15,259 bases of DNA from Candidatus Methanomethylicus sp. (lineage in GTDB: Archaea > Thermoproteota > Methanomethylicia > Methanomethylicales > Methanomethylicaceae), in assembly GCA_028683025.1 (NCBI GenBank), contig JAJRAB010000094.1, forward strand, positions 1-15,259, read 5' to 3'. Made by a program: the position numbers and the translations under genes. The stretch's first letter is position 1. The number at the start of each line of letters is the position of its first letter. This document shows positions 1-6,379 of the stretch, in pieces. The notes beneath the pieces are model-generated. The model made no database searches. It worked only from the letters and a program-made list of their open reading frames with translations, and was not told the origin of the DNA.

Positions 1-53
1 CCTGACTATACGCAATACCATCCTACACTACTCTCAGATTAATCTAACTAATG

Positions 54-82
54 GGGAGAGCGATGGCAAAATCCGCTCTCCC
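54..82. other. Strong inverted repeat (hairpin) beyond the 3' end of the minus-strand gene
   Basis: Positions 54-62 (GGGAGAGCG) and 74-82 (CGCTCTCCC) form a perfect 9-bp, GC-rich stem with an 11-base loop. It lies about 15 bases past the stop codon of the minus-strand gene at 97-468. A five-T run on the minus strand (86-90) sits between the stop and the hairpin. No long T-tract follows the hairpin on either strand, so it is not a classical bacterial-type terminator. A 3'-UTR stability element, a processing site or part of a bidirectional end is possible. The symmetry is directly visible; the function is inferred. Confidence 0.5.
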
Positions 83-96
83 AGCCAAAAATCCAA

Positions 97-468
97 TTAC
101 TTTCCCTTTTCAGAGGCCTCTCTCTTGGCTCTTGCATCAATTGCTTTTATTGTATCGAGGGCAAATTCAGCATCCATTCTATCGATATCATCTTCCAAAG
201 TCTTTATGCCCTTTTTGGAAACGTCTGCGAGAACCTCCTGAATCTTCTTGCCCCTCCTTTTTTCAATTTCCTTTATCTTGTCAAGGAAATATTTTTTGGA
301 GAAACCATTTGTTTCTTCGCAGCAAGCGGGCATTTCTAGTTTTAGGCATTCGCAAGTGTCTATCAATGCCAAGCATATGTTTGGATCGCGTTCTGCAGGG
401 CATTTATCCTGACATTGGGTCTTTGCATAATTTACTAAGCCCTCAAGATCCTTGTCGTTTATTTTCAT
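97..468 (-). CDS. Small cysteine-rich protein of unknown function
   Basis: I do not recognise this 123-residue protein. Its N-terminal part holds seven cysteines in the first 50 residues (C19, C23, C32, C39, C41, C49, C50), a density that suggests metal binding, possibly zinc or an Fe-S cluster, though no standard motif matches. From about residue 55 to the end it is highly charged (KIKEIEKRRGKK, then an acidic stretch around LEDDIDRMDAE) and probably helical, perhaps a coiled coil. No signal peptide or membrane segment is visible, so it is probably cytoplasmic. I chose the ATG at 468 because GGTGA lies six bases upstream on the minus strand; an in-frame TTG at 480 would add four residues and would contain that ribosome-binding site. 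It is divergent from the CBS-domain gene to its right and shares no obvious function with the ribosomal cluster. Coding status rests on the full-length frame, the ribosome-binding site and coherent protein composition. Confidence 0.65.
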   Translation of the reverse strand: MKINDKDLEGLVNYAKTQCQDKCPAERDPNICLALIDTCECLKLEMPACCEETNGFSKKYFLDKIKEIEKRRGKKIQEVLADVSKKGIKTLEDDIDRMDAEFALDTIKAIDARAKREASEKGK

Positions 469-617
469 AGATTTCACCAATTTTGGCCTCTGTTTTTAAC
501 TGTTTTTCTGCATCGCTTTTGGCTATGCGAACTCGGCAAATTCATCATTGGCCATGGATACTTTGCAAAAGGAAAGAGATAAACTTTTTACAATTAGTCG
601 GAACCGCCCCATAAGCC

Positions 618-649
618 GGCAGGAAAAACAAGCGTTATTTTTTTCTGCC
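618..649. other. Inverted repeat in the intergenic region upstream of the CBS gene
   Basis: GGCAGGAAAAA (618-628) can pair with TTTTTTCTGCC (639-649), giving an 11-bp stem with one G-U pair around a 10-base loop. It lies about 13 bases upstream of a TATA-like box (662-669). On the plus strand the second arm is T-rich but the run ends in a GC-rich segment. It may be an operator, a leader hairpin if transcription starts further upstream (a TATA-like AACTTTTTACAA lies at 582-593), or a terminator. The symmetry is seen; the role is open. Confidence 0.4.
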
Positions 650-661
650 TCGCAAACCGTA

Positions 662-669
662 GTATATAT
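662..669 (+). promoter_or_regulatory. TATA-like box for the CBS-domain gene
   Basis: GTATATAT lies 36-43 bases before the ATG at 705. Archaeal transcription normally starts about 25 bases past the box, near 690, which would give a short leader carrying AAGGA (696-700) just before that ATG. If this is the real promoter, the alternative start at 681 would not be transcribed. No start-site mapping is available. Confidence 0.4.
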
Positions 670-704
670 GGGGCAATTGTATGACCAATCTCCTTAAGGA
701 CCCG

Positions 705-1187
705 ATGTGGAAACACACCCGAAGGGAGCTGCATTTTGTTGATGCAACTTCAAACGTTACTGAGACTGCACAAAAGATGAAGCAAAATGAGGTCGCAAGC
801 ATTTTGGTTTCAAAAGATGATATAGCCATAGGCATAGTTACTCAAAAGGATATTTTGAATAAGATCGTTGCAGAGGGGAAGGATCCAAAAATTATCAAAG
901 TCAGCGAGATAATGTCCACTCCTCTTATTACCATAGGCAAAAATGAACCACTTGAAAAAGCATTGGAATTAATGAAGAAATACAACACAAGAAGGATACT
1001 CGTGGTTGATGAAAAAGGGAAGCCCTATGGCCTCTCAGTAGAATTAAAAATATGTGGCGATCTTCTGGACAGTCAGTTAAGGATGGATGCCCTCAAATCC
1101 ACCTCGTGGCTTGAACAGCACATTATCGAAGTGACTGACTATGAACTCAAGCACCACCCTGAGATCGAAGAAGAAACAACCGAATGA
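705..1187 (+). CDS. Two-CBS-domain protein
   Basis: This stand-alone regulatory protein has tandem CBS domains. The first runs roughly over residues 10-60 (VTETAQKMKQNEVASILV, then IGIVTQKDIL) and the second over about 68-125 (IMSTPLITI, EKALELMKKYNTRRILVVD, KPYGLSVE). CBS pairs (Bateman modules) bind adenine nucleotides or related ligands in a cleft between the domains. No enzymatic or DNA-binding domain is attached, so this is a sensor or partner subunit whose target cannot be inferred. The last 40 residues carry an acidic helical tail ending EEETTE. I prefer the ATG at 705, with AAGGA four bases upstream and a TATA-like box at 662-669; an in-frame ATG at 681 would add MTNLLKDP and remains possible. 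The gene is monocistronic: T-tracts follow and a new promoter lies before the next ORF. Confidence 0.85.
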   Translation: MWKHTRRELHFVDATSNVTETAQKMKQNEVASILVSKDDIAIGIVTQKDILNKIVAEGKDPKIIKVSEIMSTPLITIGKNEPLEKALELMKKYNTRRILVVDEKGKPYGLSVELKICGDLLDSQLRMDALKSTSWLEQHIIEVTDYELKHHPEIEEETTE

Positions 1188-1289
1188 AGCCCCCCTGGGT
1201 GTCAATCAAGTTAAGTAAAAGGATGTACTCTTAAAGCGTCTGAAATCAATGCTGTGAACTACTCAGCTGTAACAAAAACAAGGTGTAAA

Positions 1290-1353
1290 TTCTTTTCCAT
1301 TTTTTCAAATACTCCTGTCTTCCATTTTTTAATCGTCCTTTGTTATCTTTTTC
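1290..1353 (+). terminator. T-tract region after the CBS gene
   Basis: Several runs of four to six T occur here (around 1292-1305, 1324-1330 and 1347-1352), about 100-165 bases past the CBS stop codon. Archaeal RNA polymerase terminates at such T-runs without needing a hairpin. The stretch 1188-1395 otherwise shows no gene. Confidence 0.4.
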
Positions 1354-1397
1354 CGATTTGATTAAAATTCAACTCTTTTGGATCAGTTGGAGAGATA

Positions 1398-1407
1398 AGT
1401 TTTATAG
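1398..1407 (+). promoter_or_regulatory. TATA box for the mini-ORF / SPOUT methyltransferase unit
   Basis: AGTTTTATAG is a good archaeal TATA box. Transcription would start near 1430, about 13 bases before the ATG at 1443, which is preceded by AGAGGTGG (1433-1440). The spacing from box to start codon is about 40 bases, similar to the CBS gene upstream. It probably drives both the 25-codon ORF and the downstream methyltransferase gene. Confidence 0.55.
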
Positions 1408-1442
1408 TTGCATCGTACTTCGATATCCAAAAAGAGGTGGCA

Positions 1443-1520
1443 ATGATGGGCGGACGTCAAAAAACAACCATACTTAACCCAATTAAAGAGGAAAAGAAGA
1501 AAGAAAAACCTCAGCAGTGA
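1443..1520 (+). CDS. 25-codon ORF with its own promoter and ribosome-binding site
   Basis: The ORF encodes 25 residues: it begins MMGGRQKTTILNP, continues IKEEKKKEKPQQ and then meets TGA. It has a complete set of expression signals: a TATA box (1398-1407), a strong Shine-Dalgarno GAGGTGG ending two to five bases before the tandem ATGs (1443 and 1446), and a stop 20 bases before the methyltransferase start. The product is basic, hydrophilic and lysine-rich, as ribosome-associated microproteins often are. The MGG-plus-Lys start recalls, from memory, the N-terminal tail of archaeal ribosomal protein S25e, but the winged-helix body of S25e is absent from all three frames downstream, where another gene begins. 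It could be a microprotein, a gene remnant, or a leader peptide coupled to the next gene. Coding status is likely; identity is unknown. Confidence 0.45.
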   Translation: MMGGRQKTTILNPIKEEKKKEKPQQ

Positions 1521-1540
1521 GAGTGAAGTAAGGAATACTT

Positions 1541-2380
1541 ATGATATTAAAGCGGAAAAACTCCATAACGATTTTCTTACCTGTCTCCATATTGGCTGAT
1601 GTACCCAGCCTTGTGGAGAAGACTTTTAAAATTGGTCAGATAGCAAGGGCAGCATCGATTTACAGGGTAGATGGAGTTGTAATCTACCGAGAGAGCTCCG
1701 GCTCTAACCGGGAAGATGCGCTGCTTATCCGGGACATCCTGAATTATGTAGAGACGCCTCAATATCTGAGGAAGAAGCTATTCCCCTTGTCTGAATCCTT
1801 GAGGTTTGCCGGCATGCTGCCTCCCCTTAGAACTCCCCATCATCCTCTAGAATCTACAAAAATTGATTACAGAGAAGGGTTTGTCCTTCGTTCAGACGAC
1901 AGGGGATCCCTAGTAGATGTGGGCTTGAGATCGCCTGTAACAAGCATAGCGCGGCTCCCCCTTAACCGGAGAGTGACTATGCGGCTCGTTGATGGTTTGT
2001 GGGTCCCCTCTTCCAAAGATGACGTTCCATACTATTGGGGATACTCAGTCTCACTTGAATTTAAAGGATTAACAAAATTGCTTGAGTCAAGCCGTTTTGA
2101 CAGCATAATAGCCACATCTCGCATTGGGACGCCCTTGGCTGAAGCTACCGAAGACTTGAGAGAATCCCTTGCCACAGGAAAAAATATTGCCCTGCTCTTT
2201 GGATCGCCTGCTGAAGGCCTTCATGAAATTGTGAAACGAGAGGGGGCTGAAATTGAAGATTTAGCGGATCTTGTTGTAAACCTGGCACCGGACCAGGGCA
2301 CTGCTACCATTAGAACGGAGGAGGCAGTAATGATATCCCTTGCAGTAATGGCATCCCTTGAAGCAACGACTCACCACTGA
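1541..2380 (+). CDS. SPOUT-family putative RNA methyltransferase (archaeal MTH1 / COG2106 type)
   Basis: This 279-residue protein belongs to the SPOUT class of trefoil-knot SAM-dependent RNA methyltransferases, in the family of Methanothermobacter MTH1. The N-terminus (ITIFLPVSILADVPSL, then KIGQIARAASIYRVDGVVIY) is the first half of the Rossmann-like fold. An inserted OB-like region covers roughly residues 105-160 (EGFVLRSDDRGSLVDVGL). The C-terminal knot carries the cofactor loop LLFGSPAEGLHEIV at about 217-230 and NLAPDQGTATIRTEEAV at about 247-263. Family members have been proposed to modify rRNA, but the target base here is not known. The gene typically sits just before rpl3 in archaea, as here. 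The ATG at 1541 is the first start after an in-frame TAA at 1529; its ribosome-binding site (TAAGGA) is weak, so it may be translated by coupling to the mini-ORF ending at 1520. Confidence 0.88.
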   Translation: MILKRKNSITIFLPVSILADVPSLVEKTFKIGQIARAASIYRVDGVVIYRESSGSNREDALLIRDILNYVETPQYLRKKLFPLSESLRFAGMLPPLRTPHHPLESTKIDYREGFVLRSDDRGSLVDVGLRSPVTSIARLPLNRRVTMRLVDGLWVPSSKDDVPYYWGYSVSLEFKGLTKLLESSRFDSIIATSRIGTPLAEATEDLRESLATGKNIALLFGSPAEGLHEIVKREGAEIEDLADLVVNLAPDQGTATIRTEEAVMISLAVMASLEATTHH

Positions 2381-2430
2381 TTAACTGCCATCATCAAGCA
2401 GATTTAGTTCTTCCGCAGTTCAAGAGATAG

Positions 2431-2440
2431 AAATATATTT
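2431..2440 (+). promoter_or_regulatory. TATA box for the L3 operon
   Basis: AAATATATTT lies about 50 bases before the rpl3 ATG. The expected transcription start is near 2463, giving a leader of about 25 bases containing GGAGAGG (2474-2480) as ribosome-binding site. No strong T-tract separates the methyltransferase gene from this point, so read-through from upstream is also possible. Confidence 0.5.
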
Positions 2441-2487
2441 CAGTAATACTGCTATCAACAAGCTAGTTTAGACTGGAGAGGTTACTA

Positions 2488-3498
2488 ATGGGACATCGAA
2501 GTAAGAATGCGCCGCGTAGAGGCTCGCTAATGTACTATCCTAGGGTTCGAGCCAGGCGTATCACCGGGAGAATAAGGACATGGCCATCCGTGGCTGGCGC
2601 TCCCAAGATGCTAGGTTTTGCTGGTTACAAAGTAGGCACAACTCACATAGTTATGATTGAGAATAGGCCAAAGAGCCCGCTGTTCGGAAAGGAGGTCTTC
2701 AAGGAAGTAACAGTTCTGGAAACGCCTCCTCTCTTCGTTTATGGACTGAGGGCATATGTAAAGGCACCAAAGGGCATGAGAACCCTTGGGGAAGTATTAA
2801 CATCGTCAATGCCAAAGTTCTCCGAGAGAACAATCGAGATTCCAAAGGAATACGATCCAGCCCCTATCCAGGCTTCACTGGATGCGAACCTGGGGAACAT
2901 CTCCGAGATAAGAGTCCTAGCCATAACTCAGCCAAACAAGCTTGGTTTTGGCAAGAAGACGCCGGAAATATTGGAAGTAAAAGTTGGCGGAGACGACATT
3001 AAGGCTATTTATGAATACGCAAAATCCATTCTTGGAAAAGAAATCAAAGCGAAGGACTTCTTTGCTGACGGTCAGATTGTGGATGTTACTGGCGTTACCA
3101 AAGGAAAGGGCTTTGCTGGTGCAGTTAAGAGATTCGGAGTAAAAATCCAGCCCAACTGGCATAAGCACCGGAAGGGCAAGAGGGTTGTCGGATCTATCAG
3201 CCCATCCAAACCGCACATGATGTTTACAATTCCAAGGCCAGGCAAGATGGGATTCCACCAAAGAACTGAATATAATAAGAGAATCATGAAAGTAAGCGAG
3301 AATCCGAAGGACATTAATGTCCTAGGAGGTTTCCTCCATTACGGCCTTGTAAAGAATGATTATTTACTTATTGAAGGCACATTGCCTGGACCTGTCAAAA
3401 GGTTGATCAGGGTTAGATATCCAGTCAGATCCAAGCCTTCAAAGCTCGAAGCTCCCAAGGTTGTTACAATCTCCTTGGCTTCAAAGCAGGGGGTTTAA
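2488..3498 (+). CDS. rpl3: Large-subunit ribosomal protein uL3
   Basis: Ribosomal protein L3 is an early assembly protein of the 50S subunit whose long extension reaches toward the peptidyl-transferase centre. The 336-residue length is normal for archaea. Diagnostic segments are the basic N-terminus GHRSKNAPRRGSL, PKMLGFAGYKVGTTH at about 40-54, TKGKGFAGAVKRFGVK at about 204-219, and the highly conserved PGKMGFHQRTEYNKRIMKV at about 251-269. The ATG at 2488 follows GGAGAGG with a suitable spacing and gives the expected family N-terminus. It is the first gene of the ribosomal array and is followed after three bases by rpl4. Confidence 0.98.
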   Translation: MGHRSKNAPRRGSLMYYPRVRARRITGRIRTWPSVAGAPKMLGFAGYKVGTTHIVMIENRPKSPLFGKEVFKEVTVLETPPLFVYGLRAYVKAPKGMRTLGEVLTSSMPKFSERTIEIPKEYDPAPIQASLDANLGNISEIRVLAITQPNKLGFGKKTPEILEVKVGGDDIKAIYEYAKSILGKEIKAKDFFADGQIVDVTGVTKGKGFAGAVKRFGVKIQPNWHKHRKGKRVVGSISPSKPHMMFTIPRPGKMGFHQRTEYNKRIMKVSENPKDINVLGGFLHYGLVKNDYLLIEGTLPGPVKRLIRVRYPVRSKPSKLEAPKVVTISLASKQGV

Positions 3499-3501
3499 TA
3501 G

Positions 3502-4311
3502 ATGCCAAAGAAATCAACAGTAGAAACAGCAAGGATAGTCAACGTTCACTCGCTAGACGGCAGCATCAAGGGCGAAACGCCTCTGCCAGAAGTGTTTTCG
3601 ACTGAAATAAGGCGCGATCTGGTCCGCAGAGCAGTGCTCTCAGGCCAGTCGGCAAGGATCCAACCTCGGACAAACGACTACTATGCAGGCAAAAAAACAA
3701 GCGCCATGAGCCTTGGTGTAGGTTTGGATCTCGCACGTGTGCCAAGGGTGAAGGGCGACCATAATCCCGCATCCGGTCAGGGTGCTTTTGTACCCAATGT
3801 TGTGGGAGGAAGGGCGGCGTTCCCAACCCAATTGGAAAAGAAATGGCGTGAGAGGATTAATGATAAGGAACGCAGGCTTGCAATGAAATCTGCCATTGCC
3901 GCCACAGGCAACCTGAAGCTTGTGCAGGAGAGGGGTCATCTGGTCGGCGATAATGCTGTGCCTTTTGTAGTTTCTGACGATCTCAAGAGCGTCAATAAAG
4001 CCTCGGAATTCCGCGAGTTCCTGAAAAGCGCAATGTTGATCCAGGACATCATCCGTGCCAAGGAGGGCATTAAAGAGAGGTCTGGAAGGGGCAAGACCAG
4101 GGGAAGAAGATGGGTAAAACCGAAATCCATCCTGCTGGTTGCCGATGAGATCAGCCCAGCTGTGAGACTTGCTGCAAGGAACTTTAGTGGTCTGGATTTT
4201 GCTGAGGTGAGTTCGCTCAATGTAGAGCGGCTGGCCCCTGGCGGTCATCCGGGAAGGCTTACTATATGGACTGAATCTGCCTTCAAGAAACTTGATGAAT
4301 TGTACGCGTGA
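3502..4311 (+). CDS. rpl4: Large-subunit ribosomal protein uL4 (archaeal L4/L1e type)
   Basis: L4 binds 23S rRNA domain I and lines the peptide exit tunnel with an extended loop. The protein is 269 residues, usual for archaea. The loop region at about 50-110 is recognisable (SGQSARIQPRTNDYYAGKKTSAMSLGVG, then GGRAAFPTQLEKKW), followed by KERRLAMKSAIAATG and a basic segment GRGKTRGRRW at about 195-204. The start ATG lies three bases after the rpl3 stop, with a G-rich ribosome-binding site inside the end of rpl3. In bacteria L4 also represses its own operon; nothing in this leader shows that here. Confidence 0.97.
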   Translation: MPKKSTVETARIVNVHSLDGSIKGETPLPEVFSTEIRRDLVRRAVLSGQSARIQPRTNDYYAGKKTSAMSLGVGLDLARVPRVKGDHNPASGQGAFVPNVVGGRAAFPTQLEKKWRERINDKERRLAMKSAIAATGNLKLVQERGHLVGDNAVPFVVSDDLKSVNKASEFREFLKSAMLIQDIIRAKEGIKERSGRGKTRGRRWVKPKSILLVADEISPAVRLAARNFSGLDFAEVSSLNVERLAPGGHPGRLTIWTESAFKKLDELYA

Positions 4312-4324
4312 ATGGTGATTGAGA

Positions 4325-4585
4325 ATGCAACTTAGCGACATAATTATCAGACCGGTCTCCTCTGAATCCGCTCTAGAGAGGGTTGAAAGGGAGAACAAGA
4401 TTACTTTCATTGTAAACCCTAATGCCAATAAGAAGGAGATCAAACACGCTGTGGAGAAGCTTTACAGCGTAAAGGTAAAGTCAGTGAATACGCTGATAAC
4501 TGCTTCAGCTGAAAAGAAGGCAACTGTTGTCCTTGAGAAGGAATTCCTGGCAACGGAACTTGCAACAAAAATAGGCTTACTTTAA
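4325..4585 (+). CDS. rpl23: Large-subunit ribosomal protein uL23
   Basis: L23 lies at the rim of the exit tunnel and is the docking site for signal recognition particle and other nascent-chain factors. The product is 86 residues, a normal archaeal size, with the typical pattern DIIIRPVSSESAL, NKITFIVNPNANKKEIKHAVEKLYSVKVKSVNTLI. I chose the ATG at 4325 because GGTGAT (4314-4319) ends five bases upstream; an in-frame TTG at 4319 would overlap that site and add only two residues. It is followed by rpl2 after ten bases. Confidence 0.96.
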   Translation: MQLSDIIIRPVSSESALERVERENKITFIVNPNANKKEIKHAVEKLYSVKVKSVNTLITASAEKKATVVLEKEFLATELATKIGLL

Positions 4586-4595
4586 GGTGTTATAA

Positions 4596-5318
4596 ATGGG
4601 AAAGAGACAATTACTTCAGAGAAGGGGCCGCGGTGGAGCGGTCTTCAAATCACCCTCCTGGCGCCACATGGGGCGCGTAAGCTACCCCCAGGTCACGCCG
4701 GATGAGAAGGCAGGATCTGCCGAATTCATTATAAAGGATATTATACATGAGTCAGGCAGAGGCGCTCCTGTAATCATTGCCAAGAACAAGGAAGGCATCA
4801 CCTCGCTGATGGTTGCGCCAGAAGGCACCTACGTGGGTCAAAGATTATTCTTTGGCTCAAAAGCCCCTATTAATGCAGGCAATGTGCTTCCGTTGGATGT
4901 AATACCCGAAGGAACTCTCATCTGTAATATTGAGGGATCTGTCGGCGACGGTGGCAGTTATGTGAGATCTGCTGGTGGATATGCAACACTCGTATCCCGA
5001 ACTCCAGAAAAAGTGCTTTGCCAATTCCCTTCGGGGACCATAAAGCCATTCGACCTCCCCTGCAGGGCTACCATCGGAATAGTTGCTTCGGGAGGCATGG
5101 TTGAGAAGCCTATGCTCAAGGCAGGTGTAAGCTACCACAAATTTAGGGCAAGATCCATTAAGTACCCGCTTGTGAGGGGTAAGGCAATGAGTTCCTATGC
5201 CCATCCACACGGTGGAGGATCACATCCCAAGGGTGGGAGGCCAGTGAGCAGAAATGCTCCGCCAGGGCAGAAAGTAGGTATAATCGCATCCAGAAGAACT
5301 GGAAGGACAAAGAAGTAA
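4596..5318 (+). CDS. rpl2: Large-subunit ribosomal protein uL2
   Basis: L2 is needed for subunit association and for the architecture around the peptidyl-transferase centre. The protein is 240 residues, normal for archaea. It starts with the basic GKRQLLQRRGRGG, has the RNA-binding SH3-like domains in the middle, and carries the conserved HPHGGG at about 203-208, which includes the histidine equivalent to the one implicated in bacterial L2 function. PVSRNAPPGQKVG and a basic RRTGRTKK tail follow. The residue pair before HPHGGG is YA, whereas many family members have VD at this place (from memory), and the segment after HGGG (SHPKGGRPVSRN) is compact. AAGGTG (4584-4589) provides the ribosome-binding site. 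Confidence 0.98.
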   Translation: MGKRQLLQRRGRGGAVFKSPSWRHMGRVSYPQVTPDEKAGSAEFIIKDIIHESGRGAPVIIAKNKEGITSLMVAPEGTYVGQRLFFGSKAPINAGNVLPLDVIPEGTLICNIEGSVGDGGSYVRSAGGYATLVSRTPEKVLCQFPSGTIKPFDLPCRATIGIVASGGMVEKPMLKAGVSYHKFRARSIKYPLVRGKAMSSYAHPHGGGSHPKGGRPVSRNAPPGQKVGIIASRRTGRTKK

Positions 5319-5352
5319 CAATAAATGAATATTGCAAAATGGAGGAAATGAT

Positions 5353-5757
5353 ATGGCTCTGAGAGAGTTCACATACCGCGGCTATACCAGTGCCCAGCTA
5401 TTGGGCATGCCGATGGATGAGTTCATCAAGTTGCTGCCAAGCAGGCAGAGACGCTCCCTGCTGCGAGGATTGACCCCTGAGCAGAGATCGCTCTTTGAGA
5501 GGATCAGGAAGGCAAAAACCGCAGCTACCAAGGGAAAGAAGGTAGTCATAAGAACCCACTGCAGGGATATGATCATTCTGCCTGAGATGATCGGCCTTAA
5601 CATTTCGGTACACAATGGGAAGGAGTTCGTACAGATTGAGATCCTGCCTGAGATGATCGGCAAATATCTCGGCGAATATGCCATAACCTGTGGCAAAGTC
5701 ACCCACGGTGCACCAGGCCTCAAAGCAACCCGAAGCTCGATGTTCGTTCCGCTTAAG
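5353..5757 (+). CDS. rps19: Small-subunit ribosomal protein uS19
   Basis: S19 sits in the head of the 30S subunit beside S13 and contacts tRNA and the bridge to the large subunit. The 135-residue length and the segments FTYRGYTSAQLLGM, LPSRQRRSLLRGL, VIRTHCRDMIILPEMIG and HNGKEFVQIEILPEMIGKYLGE identify it. The LPEMIG motif occurs twice (76-81 and 98-103), encoded by identical 18-base stretches. I chose the ATG at 5353 with GGAGG (5341-5345) upstream; an in-frame TTG at 5332 would put this ribosome-binding site inside the gene. The stop codon TAA ends about 5760 (the ORF reads to there). The gene is the last of the first ribosomal unit, with T-tracts following. Confidence 0.96.
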
Positions 5758-5778
5758 TAAGCGGATATCGGCTTTGCA

Positions 5779-5803
5779 TTTTTCCTTTTTTTCATATTTT
5801 TTG
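5779..5803 (+). terminator. T-tracts after S19
   Basis: Runs of five, seven and six T separated by CC, CATA and similar follow the rps19 stop within about 45 bases. Such T-rich stretches are the archaeal intrinsic termination signal. Together with the TATA box just downstream they suggest the operon is divided, or at least attenuated, between S19 and L22. Confidence 0.5.
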
Positions 5804-5830
5804 AATTATAACCTAACTTCTCGTGAAAAA

Positions 5831-5840
5831 CTTTTTATAG
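5831..5840 (+). promoter_or_regulatory. Internal TATA box for the L22 unit
   Basis: CTTTTTATAG resembles the box at 1398-1407 (both contain TTTTATAG). It lies in the gap between S19 and L22. The expected transcription start is near 5862, giving a leader of about 40 bases to the ATG at 5903. The leader contains two tiny upstream frames, ATG at 5876 (three codons plus stop) and ATG at 5884 (eight codons, stop at 5908-5910, overlapping the L22 start). Confidence 0.5.
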
Positions 5841-5902
5841 TGCACCCAAGTTGTAAACTTGCAATTCGCGTCATCATGATAAAATGATTGGATGTGTATT
5901 CA

Positions 5903-6379
5903 ATGCCTGAATGGGGATATTCAATAGTCGATGTGGATCCAGACAGAATGGCAAAGGCTAGCGGTAGAGATTTACATATATCGCCTAGGGAAGCCAGGGA
6001 GATCTGTGAAGCAATACGATACATGAAGTTGGACGAAGCTATCAAGTACCTTGAACGTGTGAAGGAAAAGAAGGAAGGAGTCCCATACGGAAGGTTCAAT
6101 ACAAACGTCCCGCACCATGCCGAAATATCTTCGAGGTGGGGGATTCCGTCGGGAAGATACCCCGTAAAGGCATCGTCAGAGATCATAAACGTTTTGAAGA
6201 ACGCAAAGGCGAATGCTGAGAATAAGGGCTTGGATACTGAAAAGCTCAGGATTAAGCATGCCTGTGCCCAAGCTGCCATGCAGCTCAGGAATTACATACC
6301 AAGGGCATTCGGCAGATCAACACCATTCTATCATCCGTTGACCCATGTTGAGATTGTAGTCGAGGAGGCAGGAAATTGA
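5903..6379 (+). CDS. rpl22: Large-subunit ribosomal protein uL22
   Basis: L22 lines the exit tunnel with its long beta-hairpin and contacts all 23S rRNA domains. The product is 158 residues. The segments WGYSIVDVDPDRMAKASGRDLHISPREA at the start, GIPSGRYPVKASSEIINVLKNAKANAENKGL in the middle and RAFGRSTPFYHPLTHVEIVVEE at the end are typical of the archaeal family. I chose the ATG at 5903 because GGATGTG (5890-5896) is one base from the ideal GGAGGTG at a spacing of six; TTG at 5888 and GTG at 5894 are in frame alternatives adding five or three residues. The stop codon overlaps the TTG start of rps3. Confidence 0.96.
   Translation: MPEWGYSIVDVDPDRMAKASGRDLHISPREAREICEAIRYMKLDEAIKYLERVKEKKEGVPYGRFNTNVPHHAEISSRWGIPSGRYPVKASSEIINVLKNAKANAENKGLDTEKLRIKHACAQAAMQLRNYIPRAFGRSTPFYHPLTHVEIVVEEAGN

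Noticed and set aside
51..470. 139-residue frame on the plus strand opposite the Cys-rich gene
   Set aside because: It has no ribosome-binding site of note, its composition is that of an antisense shadow (many Leu, Pro, Ser, Phe), and the minus-strand frame has a good start and coherent charge pattern.
1521..1600. A frameshifted continuation of S25e after the 25-codon ORF
   Set aside because: None of the three frames after 1520 encodes an S25e-like winged helix; the methyltransferase starts at 1541.
3640..4443. 267-residue frame on the minus strand opposite L4 and L23
   Set aside because: It lies entirely over two certain ribosomal genes and its protein has no recognisable domain; it is explained by the codon pattern of the plus-strand genes.
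5690..5887. 65-residue plus-strand frame running from the end of S19 into the gap before L22
   Set aside because: It starts inside S19 in another frame without a ribosome-binding site and runs through T-tracts and the probable promoter, giving a Phe-rich nonsense product.
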